NCBI RefSeq assembly: GCF_900101015.1
Contig: NZ_FNFZ01000013.1
Span: 1 to 64,000 of the forward strand
Direction of reading: 5' to 3'
Length of the DNA: 64,000 nucleotides
From: Sarcina sp. DSM 11001
GTDB lineage: Bacteria > Bacillota > Clostridia > Lachnospirales > Lachnospiraceae
Below the pieces are notes generated by a model. The model searched no databases and was not told the origin of the DNA. It saw only the letters and a list, made by a program, of their open reading frames with translations. Both the position numbers and the translations under genes were made by a program. Of this stretch, positions 35,169-43,069 are shown piece by piece (position 1 is the stretch's first letter; each line of letters opens with the position of its first letter).

Positions 35169-35453
35169 TTAGAGCTCATTGAAAAGTTCAGCTCCATAGG
35201 CCTTCTCGCAGAGACTGCCCAGCTGCGGTACGATTCCGGTAAAATGCGGGGTTGCATTGTGGAAGTCGATCGCGGCCTGGTCTTTCCAGCACTCGATGAA
35301 GGCGAAGATGCAGTTATTTTCCACGCTCTGATTGATGGAATAGAAAACATTTCCTTCCTCAGCTCGGGACTTTTCCACAAGTTCTTTTGCCAGCTCAATA
35401 AATTTGTCAATGCACTCTTCCTTCACAAGCATCTTTGCAAAAATCTTGATCAT
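35169..35453 (-). CDS. ABM-domain protein (putative quinol monooxygenase, YgiN-like)
   Basis: This is a small antibiotic-biosynthesis-monooxygenase fold protein of 94 residues. It begins MIKIFAKMLVKEECIDKFIEL and has the family pattern of a conserved EEGNVFYSINQSVEN strand, FIECWKDQAAIDFHNATPHF and a C-terminal helix. Such proteins are dimeric cytoplasmic enzymes acting on quinones or similar. AAAGAAAGGAGCCAGGT precedes ATG 35453, which rejects the longer in-frame start. An extended -10 promoter lies at 35520. Confidence 0.9.
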   Translation of the reverse strand: MIKIFAKMLVKEECIDKFIELAKELVEKSRAEEGNVFYSINQSVENNCIFAFIECWKDQAAIDFHNATPHFTGIVPQLGSLCEKAYGAELFNEL

Positions 35454-35519
35454 ACCTGGCTCCTTTCTTTCCTTTGAGCGGTGCTTCTCTGCACCGGGCT
35501 GCAGATGTTCATTACAGTC

Positions 35520-35528
35520 ATTATAGCA
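35520..35528 (-). promoter_or_regulatory. Extended -10 promoter of the ABM gene
   Basis: On the minus strand TGCTATAAT is a perfect extended -10 element. The -35 position, TTTTAA-like, is weak, as is common with extended -10 promoters. It lies ~70 bases before the ATG. Confidence 0.5.
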
Positions 35529-35653
35529 GACCCGGGTTTGATTAAAAATGTATAGATGGACATAGATTGTTGATTGTTGTGTGAAGTGCTGTCTGAATTG
35601 CTGCCAAAAGTGTACGTAAAAAAGAGACACAGAACCATCCCCTTCTCCTGAGT

Positions 35654-35960
35654 TTATGTGATTCCGAAGCGCTTTCTCAGAGCCGGTCTGGTCCCGTTTT
35701 CCATAGTATAATAGGCAAAATGGAATGCTTCCTCCATGGAAACAGTGTCGGAGTCTAACAGCTGCAGGAGCATTTCTATATACCCGCTCATGACACTGTC
35801 CAGAATGATATATTCCCTGCTGCCCTCTGTGTAGACAGGAAAATTCCCATCGCTTTTAAGTGCATCCTTGAGCATCTGGCGGTATGCGCGGGAGAAGGTG
35901 CTGCTGTGATAGTCGATCACGAACTCGAATTCTATGAGAGCATCAAGTGATGTACCCCTG
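35654..35960 (-). pseudogene. Probable 5'-truncated transcriptional regulator (TetR-like C-terminus)
   Basis: An open frame of 88 residues from ATG 35920 can be read back to about 35960 (GTSLDALIEFEF). It looks like the ligand/dimer domain of a TetR-type regulator: FVIDYHSSTFSRAYRQML, SVMSGYIEMLLQLLD and MEEAFHFAYYTMENGTRPALRKRFG. No helix-turn-helix is encoded upstream and no ribosome site fits ATG 35920, so the 5' part is probably lost. The family call is tentative. Confidence 0.45.
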
Positions 35961-36166
35961 GACGACGATCTTCGCCGGCCGGGGGGTTACGCACTGATTC
36001 GATGATCACTTACTGGATCACTTACTGGTAACAGGGCAGACTGCCACAAAACCTGTTTACCATCCCCTGTCTCCAAAGAACTGTCCCCGGTCTCCGATTC
36101 CTTTTTTCCGACAGGACAAGTAACGGAGTACTGCCGGACAGGATATCATCTGGATAGGATATCGAT

Positions 36167-37489
36167 ATGAATCATTCATTTGAAAAAGAAAGTACTTCCG
36201 TAGGGCCGGCAATTGAGTACCGCAATGTGTACAAGCGCTTCGAACGCATGGGTGCCCAGGCTCTCCGCGGACGTCATGCCCGTATGAGCGGAGGCAGGAT
36301 AAAGGAAAGAGAAGTTTTTCCCTCAGGCGGTGGATTAAAGGAAGAAGCCGGTTTTTACGCGGTCAAGGATTTGAGCGCCTCTGTCAGGGAGGGAGAGCTG
36401 ATCACGATCCTAGGCTCCTCCGGATGCGGCAAGACGACTTTGCTGAAAATGACCAACAGGCTGTATGAACCGGACGGGGGAACGATCCTTTTGTTCGGAG
36501 AGGACATTCAAAAGCAGGATCCAGTGCAGCTGCGCAGGAGGATGGGGTATGTAATCCAACAGGCGGGTCTTTTTCCGCATATGACGGTAGAGGACAATAT
36601 CAGCGTGATCCCGCGTCTGCTCAAATGGGAGCCTGAGCGCTGCCGGGAACGTGTCACACAACTGCTGGATCTGGTCGGCCTAGAGCCGAAGCAATACCGG
36701 AACCGCTACCCTTCCCAGCTCTCCGGCGGCCAGCAGCAGCGGGTCGGCCTGGCCCGCGCGCTTGCAGCGAAACCTCGGGTAATAAAGACAGTGGAGAAGG
36801 GCGGGCGGCTCGTCTATCTGTTTTCTGTAGGAACTACTTGTTACTACAGCTTTGTTTACACGGATGGCCCCGCACCGGATTTTTCCTTTACCGGGATGGA
36901 GTTCCTGCCGTTTTCTTTTGGAAACAAACCGGTCCCGAAAAATGTCTATTTTGGCGCGGAGACCGCTTTTCAGCTTTCTTCCTGGTATAACGGAAACCGC
37001 CACTGCGGCCGCTGCGGCGGTCGTATGAGCGTCCATCCCAAAACCCGCTGCATCCGGTGTACTTCCTGCGGGAACATAGATTACCCTCGCGTTATGCCGG
37101 CCGTGACCATTGCGGTGATCAACGGGGACAAGCTCCTGATGATCCGCTACAGGCCGCGGGAGGAAGATGGATATGCCGGCACTTCCCTGATCGCAGGTTT
37201 TATCGAGGTTGGTGAGACCATTGAAGATGCCGTTTGCCGCGAGGTCATGGAGGAGGCCGGCCTGAAGGTCTCCAATATCCGCTATTACAAGTCCCAGCCC
37301 TGGGGTTTTGCCTCCAACCTGATGATCGGAGTCATCTGCGACCTCGATGGAAGCGATGAGACCGCTGTGCATGATACTGACGAAGTGGCGGAAGCTGTCT
37401 GGATTCCCCGGGATGAGATCCGGGTGTACGACAACGGCGTTTCCCTCACCTTCGAGATGATTGACCGGTTTAAAAAGGGTGAAATATAA
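36167..37489 (+). CDS. In-frame chimera: truncated ABC ATPase joined to NudC-like NAD pyrophosphatase
   Basis: One 440-residue frame joins two unrelated enzymes. Residues ~15-196 are an OpuCA-type ABC ATPase with Walker [10 protein letters not shown] (83-91), Q-loop YVIQQ and signature LSGGQQQR (175-182). It stops right after ARALAAKP, before Walker B, D-loop and H-loop. From ~200 the protein is NudC-like: zinc ribbon cysteines 260, 263, 278 and 281, a Nudix box at ~324-346 (GFIEVGE...REVMEEAG) and the NudC marker SQPWGF (356-361). The ATPase half also carries a ~35-residue insert (~27-62). The ATPase should be inactive; the Nudix half may work. Confidence 0.9.
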   Translation: MNHSFEKESTSVGPAIEYRNVYKRFERMGAQALRGRHARMSGGRIKEREVFPSGGGLKEEAGFYAVKDLSASVREGELITILGSSGCGKTTLLKMTNRLYEPDGGTILLFGEDIQKQDPVQLRRRMGYVIQQAGLFPHMTVEDNISVIPRLLKWEPERCRERVTQLLDLVGLEPKQYRNRYPSQLSGGQQQRVGLARALAAKPRVIKTVEKGGRLVYLFSVGTTCYYSFVYTDGPAPDFSFTGMEFLPFSFGNKPVPKNVYFGAETAFQLSSWYNGNRHCGRCGGRMSVHPKTRCIRCTSCGNIDYPRVMPAVTIAVINGDKLLMIRYRPREEDGYAGTSLIAGFIEVGETIEDAVCREVMEEAGLKVSNIRYYKSQPWGFASNLMIGVICDLDGSDETAVHDTDEVAEAVWIPRDEIRVYDNGVSLTFEMIDRFKKGEI

Positions 37490-37498
37490 AAAAGGGAG

Positions 37499-37580
37499 TC
37501 TTAAAAAAGAAGCTTGTAAAAAAGAAGCTTGTAAAAAAGAAGCTTGTAAAAAAGGAGCTTGTAAAAAGGAGCTGCAGAAG
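37499..37580. repeat. 15-bp tandem repeat after the NudC chimera
   Basis: Four to five copies of AAAAAAGAAGCTTGT begin within ten bases of the chimera's stop codon. Three copies are identical. The array ends in CTGCAGAAGCTGCAG, a small palindrome. Confidence 0.85.
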
Positions 37581-37620
37581 CTGCAGGCTCCCACAGATGA
37601 AAAAAGATAAAAAGAGAAAA

Positions 37621-38064
37621 ATGAAAATCATGGTCAGTGCCTGTCTGGCAGGCGAAAACTGTAAATATAACGGTGGGAACAATCGAAATGAAATAGTTCT
37701 GAAGCTGATGGCAGACAATGAGGTGATCACGGTCTGCCCGGAACAGATGGGCGGACTTCCTACGCCGCGTGTCCCTTCGGAGGTCAGGGATGGCCTGGTC
37801 ATTACAAAAGACGGGAGAATCGTAGATGCGGAATTCCGCTCAGGCGCAGCAAAGTGTCTCCAGCTTGCAAAACGCCTGCAGCCGGATCTGATTATTTTGC
37901 AGTCCCGCAGTCCCAGCTGTGGAGTAAAGCAGCGGTACGACGGCACATTTACCGGAACACTGGTGGATCAGGCTGGTGTTACCGCACAGCTTCTGATGGA
38001 AAACGGTTTTCGCTGCCTTGATGTGGAGGATCTGGTCACAGTCCAAAGAGGTTTTAAAAGATAG
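37621..38064 (+). CDS. DUF523 family protein
   Basis: This is a small cytoplasmic protein of 147 residues (or 155 from ATG 37597). The family signature is clear: MVSACLAGENCKYNGGNN, VITVCPEQMGGLPTPR, and LQSRSPSCGVKQRYDGTFTG. The conserved cysteines suggest metal or cluster binding. The function of DUF523 is not settled; some relatives are fused to a DUF1722 domain. A terminator follows at once. Confidence 0.92.
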   Translation: MKIMVSACLAGENCKYNGGNNRNEIVLKLMADNEVITVCPEQMGGLPTPRVPSEVRDGLVITKDGRIVDAEFRSGAAKCLQLAKRLQPDLIILQSRSPSCGVKQRYDGTFTGTLVDQAGVTAQLLMENGFRCLDVEDLVTVQRGFKR

Positions 38065-38106
38065 AATGCTCACAGAGGTTAACTCCGTGAACATTCTTTC
38101 TTTCTG
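38064..38106 (+). terminator. Terminator after the DUF523 gene
   Basis: GAATGCTCACAGAG (38064-38077) pairs with CTCCGTGAACATTC (38083-38096) with two non-Watson-Crick positions, followed by TTTCTTTCT. The stem begins in the stop codon. Confidence 0.75.
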
Positions 38107-38321
38107 CTCCTGATATACCGGTTAATACCCAATAGAAAAATTCGCTTTGCTATACGCGGGCACACTTGCCATGCAAGTGTGCCCGCGTCGTTCCTCCAGG
38201 GTTTTTGCGCTGAATACCACGTAAAAACGCCTGTTATCCCGGGTTTTACAACGAAAATCCCATCGCGAAGCGATAACAAAGCTTCGCATTGTTGGAATGG
38301 GATTTTCGTACGTTACTACTA

Positions 38322-38352
38322 TTCACGCCCTCGACTGGGCGTGTATAGTAAC
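38322..38352. repeat. Paired hairpin element, left copy
   Basis: CACGCCC-TCGACT-GGGCGTG with outer arms GTTACTACTAT and ATAGTAAC. A copy with the same core is at 41423-41461. The two flank the radical SAM operon in the same orientation. Confidence 0.75.
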
Positions 38353-38390
38353 CGAATTGCCTCGTGGGAACTACCGGAAAGATGTGCTGA

Positions 38391-38419
38391 TTGTATGCTG
38401 TTTTTTCCTATGCTAAAAT
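38391..38419 (+). promoter_or_regulatory. Likely promoter of the radical SAM operon
   Basis: TTGTAT (38391-38396), a 17-base spacer, and TAAAAT (38414-38419). It lies ~190 bases before the radical SAM start. Confidence 0.5.
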
Positions 38420-38606
38420 GTATTTACAGAGACAGTAATGATATGTTTCCTTTATCGGATCGGTCGTGAACCTATACATTACTAAATCGTTATTAAATTG
38501 GTCGCAAAACCATACGAGAAAAGCAGAAGATAAAAACAGAAGAGCAAAACAGAGTAGAAAATACTGGAAATCGCATAAACCGGCAGGACCGGACAGAGAG
38601 GACAGA

Positions 38607-40004
38607 ATGGCAAAAATTCCTTTTATTTTTCGAAAGACAAAGACAGTGCGCAATCTGAAGTCCTACATGGACACTGCCTTCAGTGAAGTTCTGCACACTA
38701 CTTTAAATCCGAATGGCCCCGGTGCTATCCGGATCCACCTGATCCCTCCGAAGGAGGAGGAAAATTCTTTTAATCCCAGCATTGCTATTATTAACGGGAC
38801 CGATATTCTGCCGGTCAATTTCGCCTGGGCGGTCATTCTGGCGGAAATGATCCGGGAGACCAACCACTATGACGGAAAAGAGATCGGAGAGCCGGAAATA
38901 CAGAGTATTCTGGACCGCACCACTGAAAACGTGCGGAAGATCCTTCCGGTTTTTTCCCGTAAACGTATTCAGGCGGACATGCAGACCATCTACACGACGA
39001 TCCGGCAGATCGCCTACCGTGAGCAGGTGACCACGGATGTTCATTTCATGAGTATAGGCGATTACGCGCCGTTTATGCAGGCACCCCACCGCATGGATCT
39101 GATGGTCAGCGCCATGACGAAGGAGGGAAACTGGCACTGTAACCAGAAGTGCGTCCACTGTTATGCCGCCGGCCAGCCCCTGTCCGATGAGAGGGAGCTT
39201 TCCACGGAAGACTGGAAAAAGGTTCTGGACATCTGCCGCAGGGTCGGTATCCCTCAGGTGACCTTCACGGGAGGTGAGCCCACCATGAGGGAGGACCTTT
39301 TTGACCTCATCAAATATGCCCGCTGGTTTATCTCACGACTTAACACCAATGGGATCCGGCTGACTCCGGAATACTGCAGACAGCTCCGTGAAGCGGAGCT
39401 GGACAGCGTGCAGATCACGTTCTATTCCGCGGACCCGGAGATTCACAACCGCCTGGTCGGCGCCGCCCGGTATGAGGAGACGCTGGCGGGAATCAAAAAT
39501 GCCCTGGAACAGGGACTGTCGGTGAGCATCAATACGCCCCTGTGTACGCTCAACCGGGAGTATGAAAAAACACTGGAGCTCCTGCATGAACTCGGAGTCA
39601 TTTATGTGACCTGCTCCGGGCTGATCACCACAGGAAGCGCAGCGGGAGCCCTGTCGGAGTCTCTGCAGCTGGGGAGTGAAGAACTGGAAGAGATCCTGCG
39701 TCAGGCTGTTTCCTATTGCCACCAGAACGGCATGGAGATCGCCTTCACTTCCCCCGGATGGCTGGATGAGAAGGTCTTTGAGGAACTTTGCATTCCGTCG
39801 CCGTCCTGCGGAGCCTGCCTCTCCAATATGGCCATTACCCCGGGCGGAAACGTGGTACCCTGTCAGAGCTGGCTTTCCGGCCAGCCGCTGGGAAACATGC
39901 TCACCGATGACTGGAAGGACATCTGGGACAGCGGGCCCTGCCAGACCCGCCGGGATTTTTCTGCCCGGCTGACCGGCGAATGTCCCCTGAGGAGGTACTG
40001 CTGA
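38607..40004 (+). CDS. Radical SAM/SPASM-type enzyme, probable peptide modifier (ACGX-like system)
   Basis: This enzyme has 465 residues and is cytoplasmic. An N-terminal ~165-residue region of unclear fold comes first, then the radical SAM core with CNQKCVHC (Cys 178, 182, 185) for the 4Fe-4S cluster and TFTGGEPT (220-226) for SAM. The C-terminal ~75 residues hold a Cys pattern CIPSPSCGAC...VPCQSW...GPC...GECPLRRYC typical of SPASM auxiliary-cluster domains. ATG 38607 follows GAGAGGACAG. Its stop overlaps the start of the next gene by one base, so it is translationally coupled to the Cys-repeat membrane protein, its likely substrate. From memory it fits the rSAM 'ACGX' systems. Confidence 0.88.
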   Translation: MAKIPFIFRKTKTVRNLKSYMDTAFSEVLHTTLNPNGPGAIRIHLIPPKEEENSFNPSIAIINGTDILPVNFAWAVILAEMIRETNHYDGKEIGEPEIQSILDRTTENVRKILPVFSRKRIQADMQTIYTTIRQIAYREQVTTDVHFMSIGDYAPFMQAPHRMDLMVSAMTKEGNWHCNQKCVHCYAAGQPLSDERELSTEDWKKVLDICRRVGIPQVTFTGGEPTMREDLFDLIKYARWFISRLNTNGIRLTPEYCRQLREAELDSVQITFYSADPEIHNRLVGAARYEETLAGIKNALEQGLSVSINTPLCTLNREYEKTLELLHELGVIYVTCSGLITTGSAAGALSESLQLGSEELEEILRQAVSYCHQNGMEIAFTSPGWLDEKVFEELCIPSPSCGACLSNMAITPGGNVVPCQSWLSGQPLGNMLTDDWKDIWDSGPCQTRRDFSARLTGECPLRRYC

Positions 40005-41404
40005 TGAAATACAGACTTAAGGTGCTTTTGATAAGCCACAGACTAAAAAGAGTTGAAAAAAAGCCCGCAGAGCGAGCTTCGTATTCAGGACAGAGAGGTC
40101 TCGCCCTTCTTATGACGGCTTTTCTGGTCGTGTTTTTCCTGACTTTCTCCGCGCCTTTTTCACAGGTCGCGGAAGCAGCCACTCCTACCGATGAGATCGA
40201 GCATTTCCTGATCACTGTGGACGTGCAGGAGGACGCCTCCCTGCAGATGACCTATCACATAGACTGGAAGGTGCTGGACGATGAGACCTACGGCCCTCTG
40301 GACTGGGTGGATATCGGTCTTCCCAACAGCCACCATTCCGGGATCACTGCTCTGGGAGACAACATCAGCAACATAGAGGACAATGGCTCTTCTGCAGCCG
40401 TCTATCTGGACCGCAGCTATTACAAGGACGAGGTGGCAAGCTTTGAGTTCTCCTTTGTCCAGGACAATATGTACCAGATCGGCCGCTACGTCGAGGGAGA
40501 GACGGTATTTGCCTACACGCCTGCCTGGTTTGACGAGATTGAAGTGAAAGATCTGACCATTCGGTGGAACGCGGACAAGGCCGGCGCCTGGCAGCCGGAC
40601 TGTCTGCAGGACGACGGTTACCTGGTCTTTTCTTCTGCACTTTCGCCGGGTGAACATTACTCCATTACCGTGGCCTACCCCAATGACGCCTTTGCCTTTT
40701 CCAGTGACCGTCAGGCGGGGAGCGATGATACGGAGTCAGAGTGGAGCAGCACAGACGATGACTATGATTATAACTATGAGAGCAGTACAGGCGGCGATGA
40801 TCTGGTATCGATCATAGGCGGACTGATCGTATTATTCGTTTTCTTCGTAATGCCCCTCATGATGGTCGTCAGGTTCTTCCGCTGGATCGCCGGCGGCGCA
40901 GGATTCGGCAGTTCTTCCTCCGACGGCGTTTCCTACCAGAAAAAGATCACCCGCACCAAGATCGAGTATTATGAGACCTGTCCCGGCTGCGGAGCCGCCC
41001 ACGAGGAAGGCAGGGACGACTGTCCATACTGCGGCCGCAGTATGATCAAAAGCAGGGAGGTCGTTGAGGAAAAAGACCTGGATAAACCGGAAAACTACAG
41101 CAGAACCGGTACCTACAGATACGGGAACTCCCCCAATACCTTCATTCACGTGAATGTGATCAATGTGCCTGTTGTCCGCCCCTCCGGCCGCCGCAGCACG
41201 GGGGGCAGCTCCAGAAGCTCCAGGCCCTGGTCTTCCTGTGCCTCTTCCTGCGCCTCCTCCTGTGCTTCCAGCTGCGCCTGCGCGTCAAGCTGTGCATGTG
41301 CCTGCGCCTGTGCTTCATCCGGCCGGGCCGGCTGTTCGGCCAAGGAATTTTTCACGGAAAGGATCCACAGCGGCAGAGTCAGGGTGAAGGGATATCAGTC
41401 CTGA
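40004..41404 (+). CDS. Membrane protein with Cys-rich repeat tail, probable radical SAM substrate
   Basis: This protein has 466 residues. A membrane segment or signal lies at ~32-50, followed by an extracellular beta-rich DUF2207-like domain (~60-225), an acidic Ser/Asp/Tyr linker, and a second membrane helix (~267-290). The cytoplasmic part has a zinc ribbon (CPGCG...CPYCG, ~326-344). Residues ~410-444 carry ten cysteines in SSCA/ACA units, then GRAGCSAKEF. This tail looks like the repeated Cys targets of rSAM-modified peptides, and topology puts it on the enzyme's side of the membrane. GAGGAGGTACTGC precedes the ATG inside the radical SAM gene. Confidence 0.85.
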   Translation: MKYRLKVLLISHRLKRVEKKPAERASYSGQRGLALLMTAFLVVFFLTFSAPFSQVAEAATPTDEIEHFLITVDVQEDASLQMTYHIDWKVLDDETYGPLDWVDIGLPNSHHSGITALGDNISNIEDNGSSAAVYLDRSYYKDEVASFEFSFVQDNMYQIGRYVEGETVFAYTPAWFDEIEVKDLTIRWNADKAGAWQPDCLQDDGYLVFSSALSPGEHYSITVAYPNDAFAFSSDRQAGSDDTESEWSSTDDDYDYNYESSTGGDDLVSIIGGLIVLFVFFVMPLMMVVRFFRWIAGGAGFGSSSSDGVSYQKKITRTKIEYYETCPGCGAAHEEGRDDCPYCGRSMIKSREVVEEKDLDKPENYSRTGTYRYGNSPNTFIHVNVINVPVVRPSGRRSTGGSSRSSRPWSSCASSCASSCASSCACASSCACACACASSGRAGCSAKEFFTERIHSGRVRVKGYQS

Positions 41405-41422
41405 ACTGAAGGAGGATCACTT

Positions 41423-41461
41423 GTTACTCCACGCCCTCGATAGGGCGTGTATAGGAGTAAC
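41423..41461. repeat. Paired hairpin element, right copy
   Basis: GTTACTCC-ACGCCC-TCGATA-GGGCGT-GTATA-GGAGTAAC. Inner and outer arms pair, while the outer arm sequence differs from the left copy at 38322-38352 yet is still self-complementary. It lies between the Cys-repeat gene and the convergent marR gene and may terminate both. Confidence 0.75.
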
Positions 41462-41463
41462 GA

Positions 41464-41901
41464 TCACTTTTCGTCGCAGATCCGGCTCATATTCTGTGCG
41501 ATGGTGTCCAGGCAGAGATACATATTTTTTCGCATTTCCTCTGAGATCCCTTTTCCGGCCTGTTCCAGAACTTCATCGGCACGGAGGCTGACCTGGGCAG
41601 CCAGCCGTTTCCCATCCTCTGTCAGCCGCAGGGCAGCACGATAGCGCGATTCTCCGTAGGGTTCGAGGATCCCTTTTTTCTGAAAGGCGCTGATGGCGCG
41701 GGAAACATCCGCCTTGTCCCGCTGGCACAGGTCCGCCAGCTTTGCGGCGGTGATATTTCCCTCGTTGGTGGCGATCATGACCAGATACAGGGCATAAGCC
41801 CCCCGGAATCCGTGCTTTTTCATTTCAACTGTTGCCAGCCGGTTCCAGGATCTGGAGATGCTGAAAATAGACATTGTAAAGTGTTCAAACCGCTCGATCA
41901 T
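41464..41901 (-). CDS. MarR family transcriptional regulator
   Basis: This is a winged-helix DNA-binding protein of 145 residues, cytoplasmic dimer. The recognition region ITAAKLADLCQRDKADVSRAISAFQKKGILE and wing RYRAALRLTEDGKRLA are typical of MarR. It begins 18 bases after the degV gene on the same strand, so it is the second gene of that operon. Two GTTGA-N4-TCAAC sites at the degV promoter suggest that it represses its own operon. Confidence 0.92.
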   Translation of the reverse strand: MIERFEHFTMSIFSISRSWNRLATVEMKKHGFRGAYALYLVMIATNEGNITAAKLADLCQRDKADVSRAISAFQKKGILEPYGESRYRAALRLTEDGKRLAAQVSLRADEVLEQAGKGISEEMRKNMYLCLDTIAQNMSRICDEK

Positions 41902-41919
41902 AAGAACCTACCCTGCGTT

Positions 41920-42759
41920 TTATTTTTTTCGGAAGAAGGCTACCGCTACACCGCCCGGACCGGCATGTGTTCCGATCACGCTGCAGAGCTGGGTCTGTTC
42001 CAGATGATCGACATTTCCTTCCCAGATCGTCCTGCTGTCAGAGATATAATTCTGCAGCAGTTCATCGGATACTCCGGTGTATCCCAGCAGGATGGGCCTG
42101 GAAAAATCGACGCCGTTCTTTTGGATCGACTCGATCAGCAGATTATTCGCCTTTTTGGAGCCCCTTGCCTTGCCGAGCATGACCAGTTCCCCGTCCTTTG
42201 TAGAAATGACAGGCTTGATGTTGAGCATACCACCTGCAAAAGCTGCGGTTTTGGAAATCCTTCCGCCTTTCTGCAGATATTCCAGGGTCTCGAGGCGGGC
42301 CAGCAGACAGATGTCGTTGCGTTTCTGGATCAGGTGCTCTGTGAGTTCATCCAGCTGCATCCCCTGCTCTGCGCATTGCAGAGCATACTCTGCGAGCACG
42401 CCGGACCCGATGGAGACATTCCGGCTGTCGACAACACGCACATTCGGAAAGTCCTCCGCCGCGATCCGGGCACTCTGGTAGGTGCCTGACAGCTTAGAGG
42501 TGACGGTGATCACGACCGCTTCTTCCCCTCTGGCCTCCAGATCGCGGAATACCTTTACAAATGAATCCGGCGTCGCCTGGCTCGTCCTGGGAAGCACCGG
42601 ACTCTCTTCCAGCTTCTGATAAAACTCCGTTTTGTCCAGCGTAACACCGTCGATGAATTCAGTCTCTCCGAAAGTGACGGTAAGCGGAACGACAATAAAT
42701 CTGTCACTATACTGATTTCCCACATCGACGGTGGAATCAGTGATGATACGAATTGCCAT
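41920..42759 (-). CDS. DegV family fatty-acid-binding protein
   Basis: This protein has 279 residues. DegV proteins bind a fatty acid and, in Firmicutes, can act as FakB subunits that present it to the FakA kinase. It has ITDSTVDV at the start, the TSKLSGTYQSA phosphate-site loop, VVDSRNVSIGSG and LEYLQKGGRISK. All are normal. No fakA is in the window. It is first in an operon with marR and has a well-formed promoter and operator at 42883-42934. Confidence 0.93.
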   Translation of the reverse strand: MAIRIITDSTVDVGNQYSDRFIVVPLTVTFGETEFIDGVTLDKTEFYQKLEESPVLPRTSQATPDSFVKVFRDLEARGEEAVVITVTSKLSGTYQSARIAAEDFPNVRVVDSRNVSIGSGVLAEYALQCAEQGMQLDELTEHLIQKRNDICLLARLETLEYLQKGGRISKTAAFAGGMLNIKPVISTKDGELVMLGKARGSKKANNLLIESIQKNGVDFSRPILLGYTGVSDELLQNYISDSRTIWEGNVDHLEQTQLCSVIGTHAGPGGVAVAFFRKK

Positions 42760-42882
42760 TGTATTAAAACCTCCATAATGAATGATTGTCTTGAAAATAA
42801 TCTTATTTAAAGTCTTGTATAATAGTCCTGATTAATTTCCGTGATCTGCAAAACGTTCTGCAGCGGCAGGATCGTTTTGATT

Positions 42883-42934
42883 GTTGATTTGTCAACGAAC
42901 ACGGACTATAGCATCTGTTCGTTGATATGTCAAC
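42883..42934 (-). promoter_or_regulatory. Promoter with two MarR-like operators for degV-marR
   Basis: Minus strand: TTGACA (42933-42928), a 17-base spacer, TATAGT (42910-42905). Two near-identical palindromes, GTTGATATGTCAAC (42921-42934) and GTTGATTTGTCAAC (42883-42896), sit over the -35 and just after the predicted start of transcription. Together they also form a long inverted repeat (TCAACGAAC/GTTCGTTGA, 16-base gap). This is a strong candidate for autoregulation by the MarR protein. Confidence 0.75.
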
Positions 42935-42958
42935 AACTTTGTTTGAAGGTACGAAAAA

Positions 42959-43056
42959 GGATACAGGGAACGGCTTTGTCTCCTTTTCGAATAACAAAAA
43001 TGCTGAGGGATACAGGGGGCGGTACTTTGTCCCCTTTTCAGATAACATAATGCTGA
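42959..43056. repeat. 50-bp tandem repeat before the DUF4298 gene
   Basis: Two units of about 49 bases run GGATACAGGG..., CTTTGTC(T/C)CCTTTTC, AATAACA and ATGCTGAG. The second ends in the DUF4298 ribosome site. The inner part recalls the GGGGACGG family. Confidence 0.75.
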
Positions 43057-43069
43057 GGGAGAAATAACT

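Larger units (their letters stand above)
38107..38606. other. Intergenic region rich in hairpins, upstream of the radical SAM gene
   Basis: It holds a CGCGGGCACACTTGC/GCAAGTGTGCCCGCG hairpin (about 38157-38188), a stem ACGAAAATCCCA/TGGGATTTTCGT enclosing an inner hairpin (about 38250-38309), and the GTTACT...AGTAAC element at 38322-38352. A likely promoter is at 38391. No gene was seen. Confidence 0.6.

Noticed and set aside
41146-41387. Pro/Ala-rich or Gln/Glu-rich frames overlapping the Cys-repeat tail
   Set aside because: They are shadow frames of the SSCA/ACA repeat; the Cys frame is supported by the upstream domain and the ribosome site.
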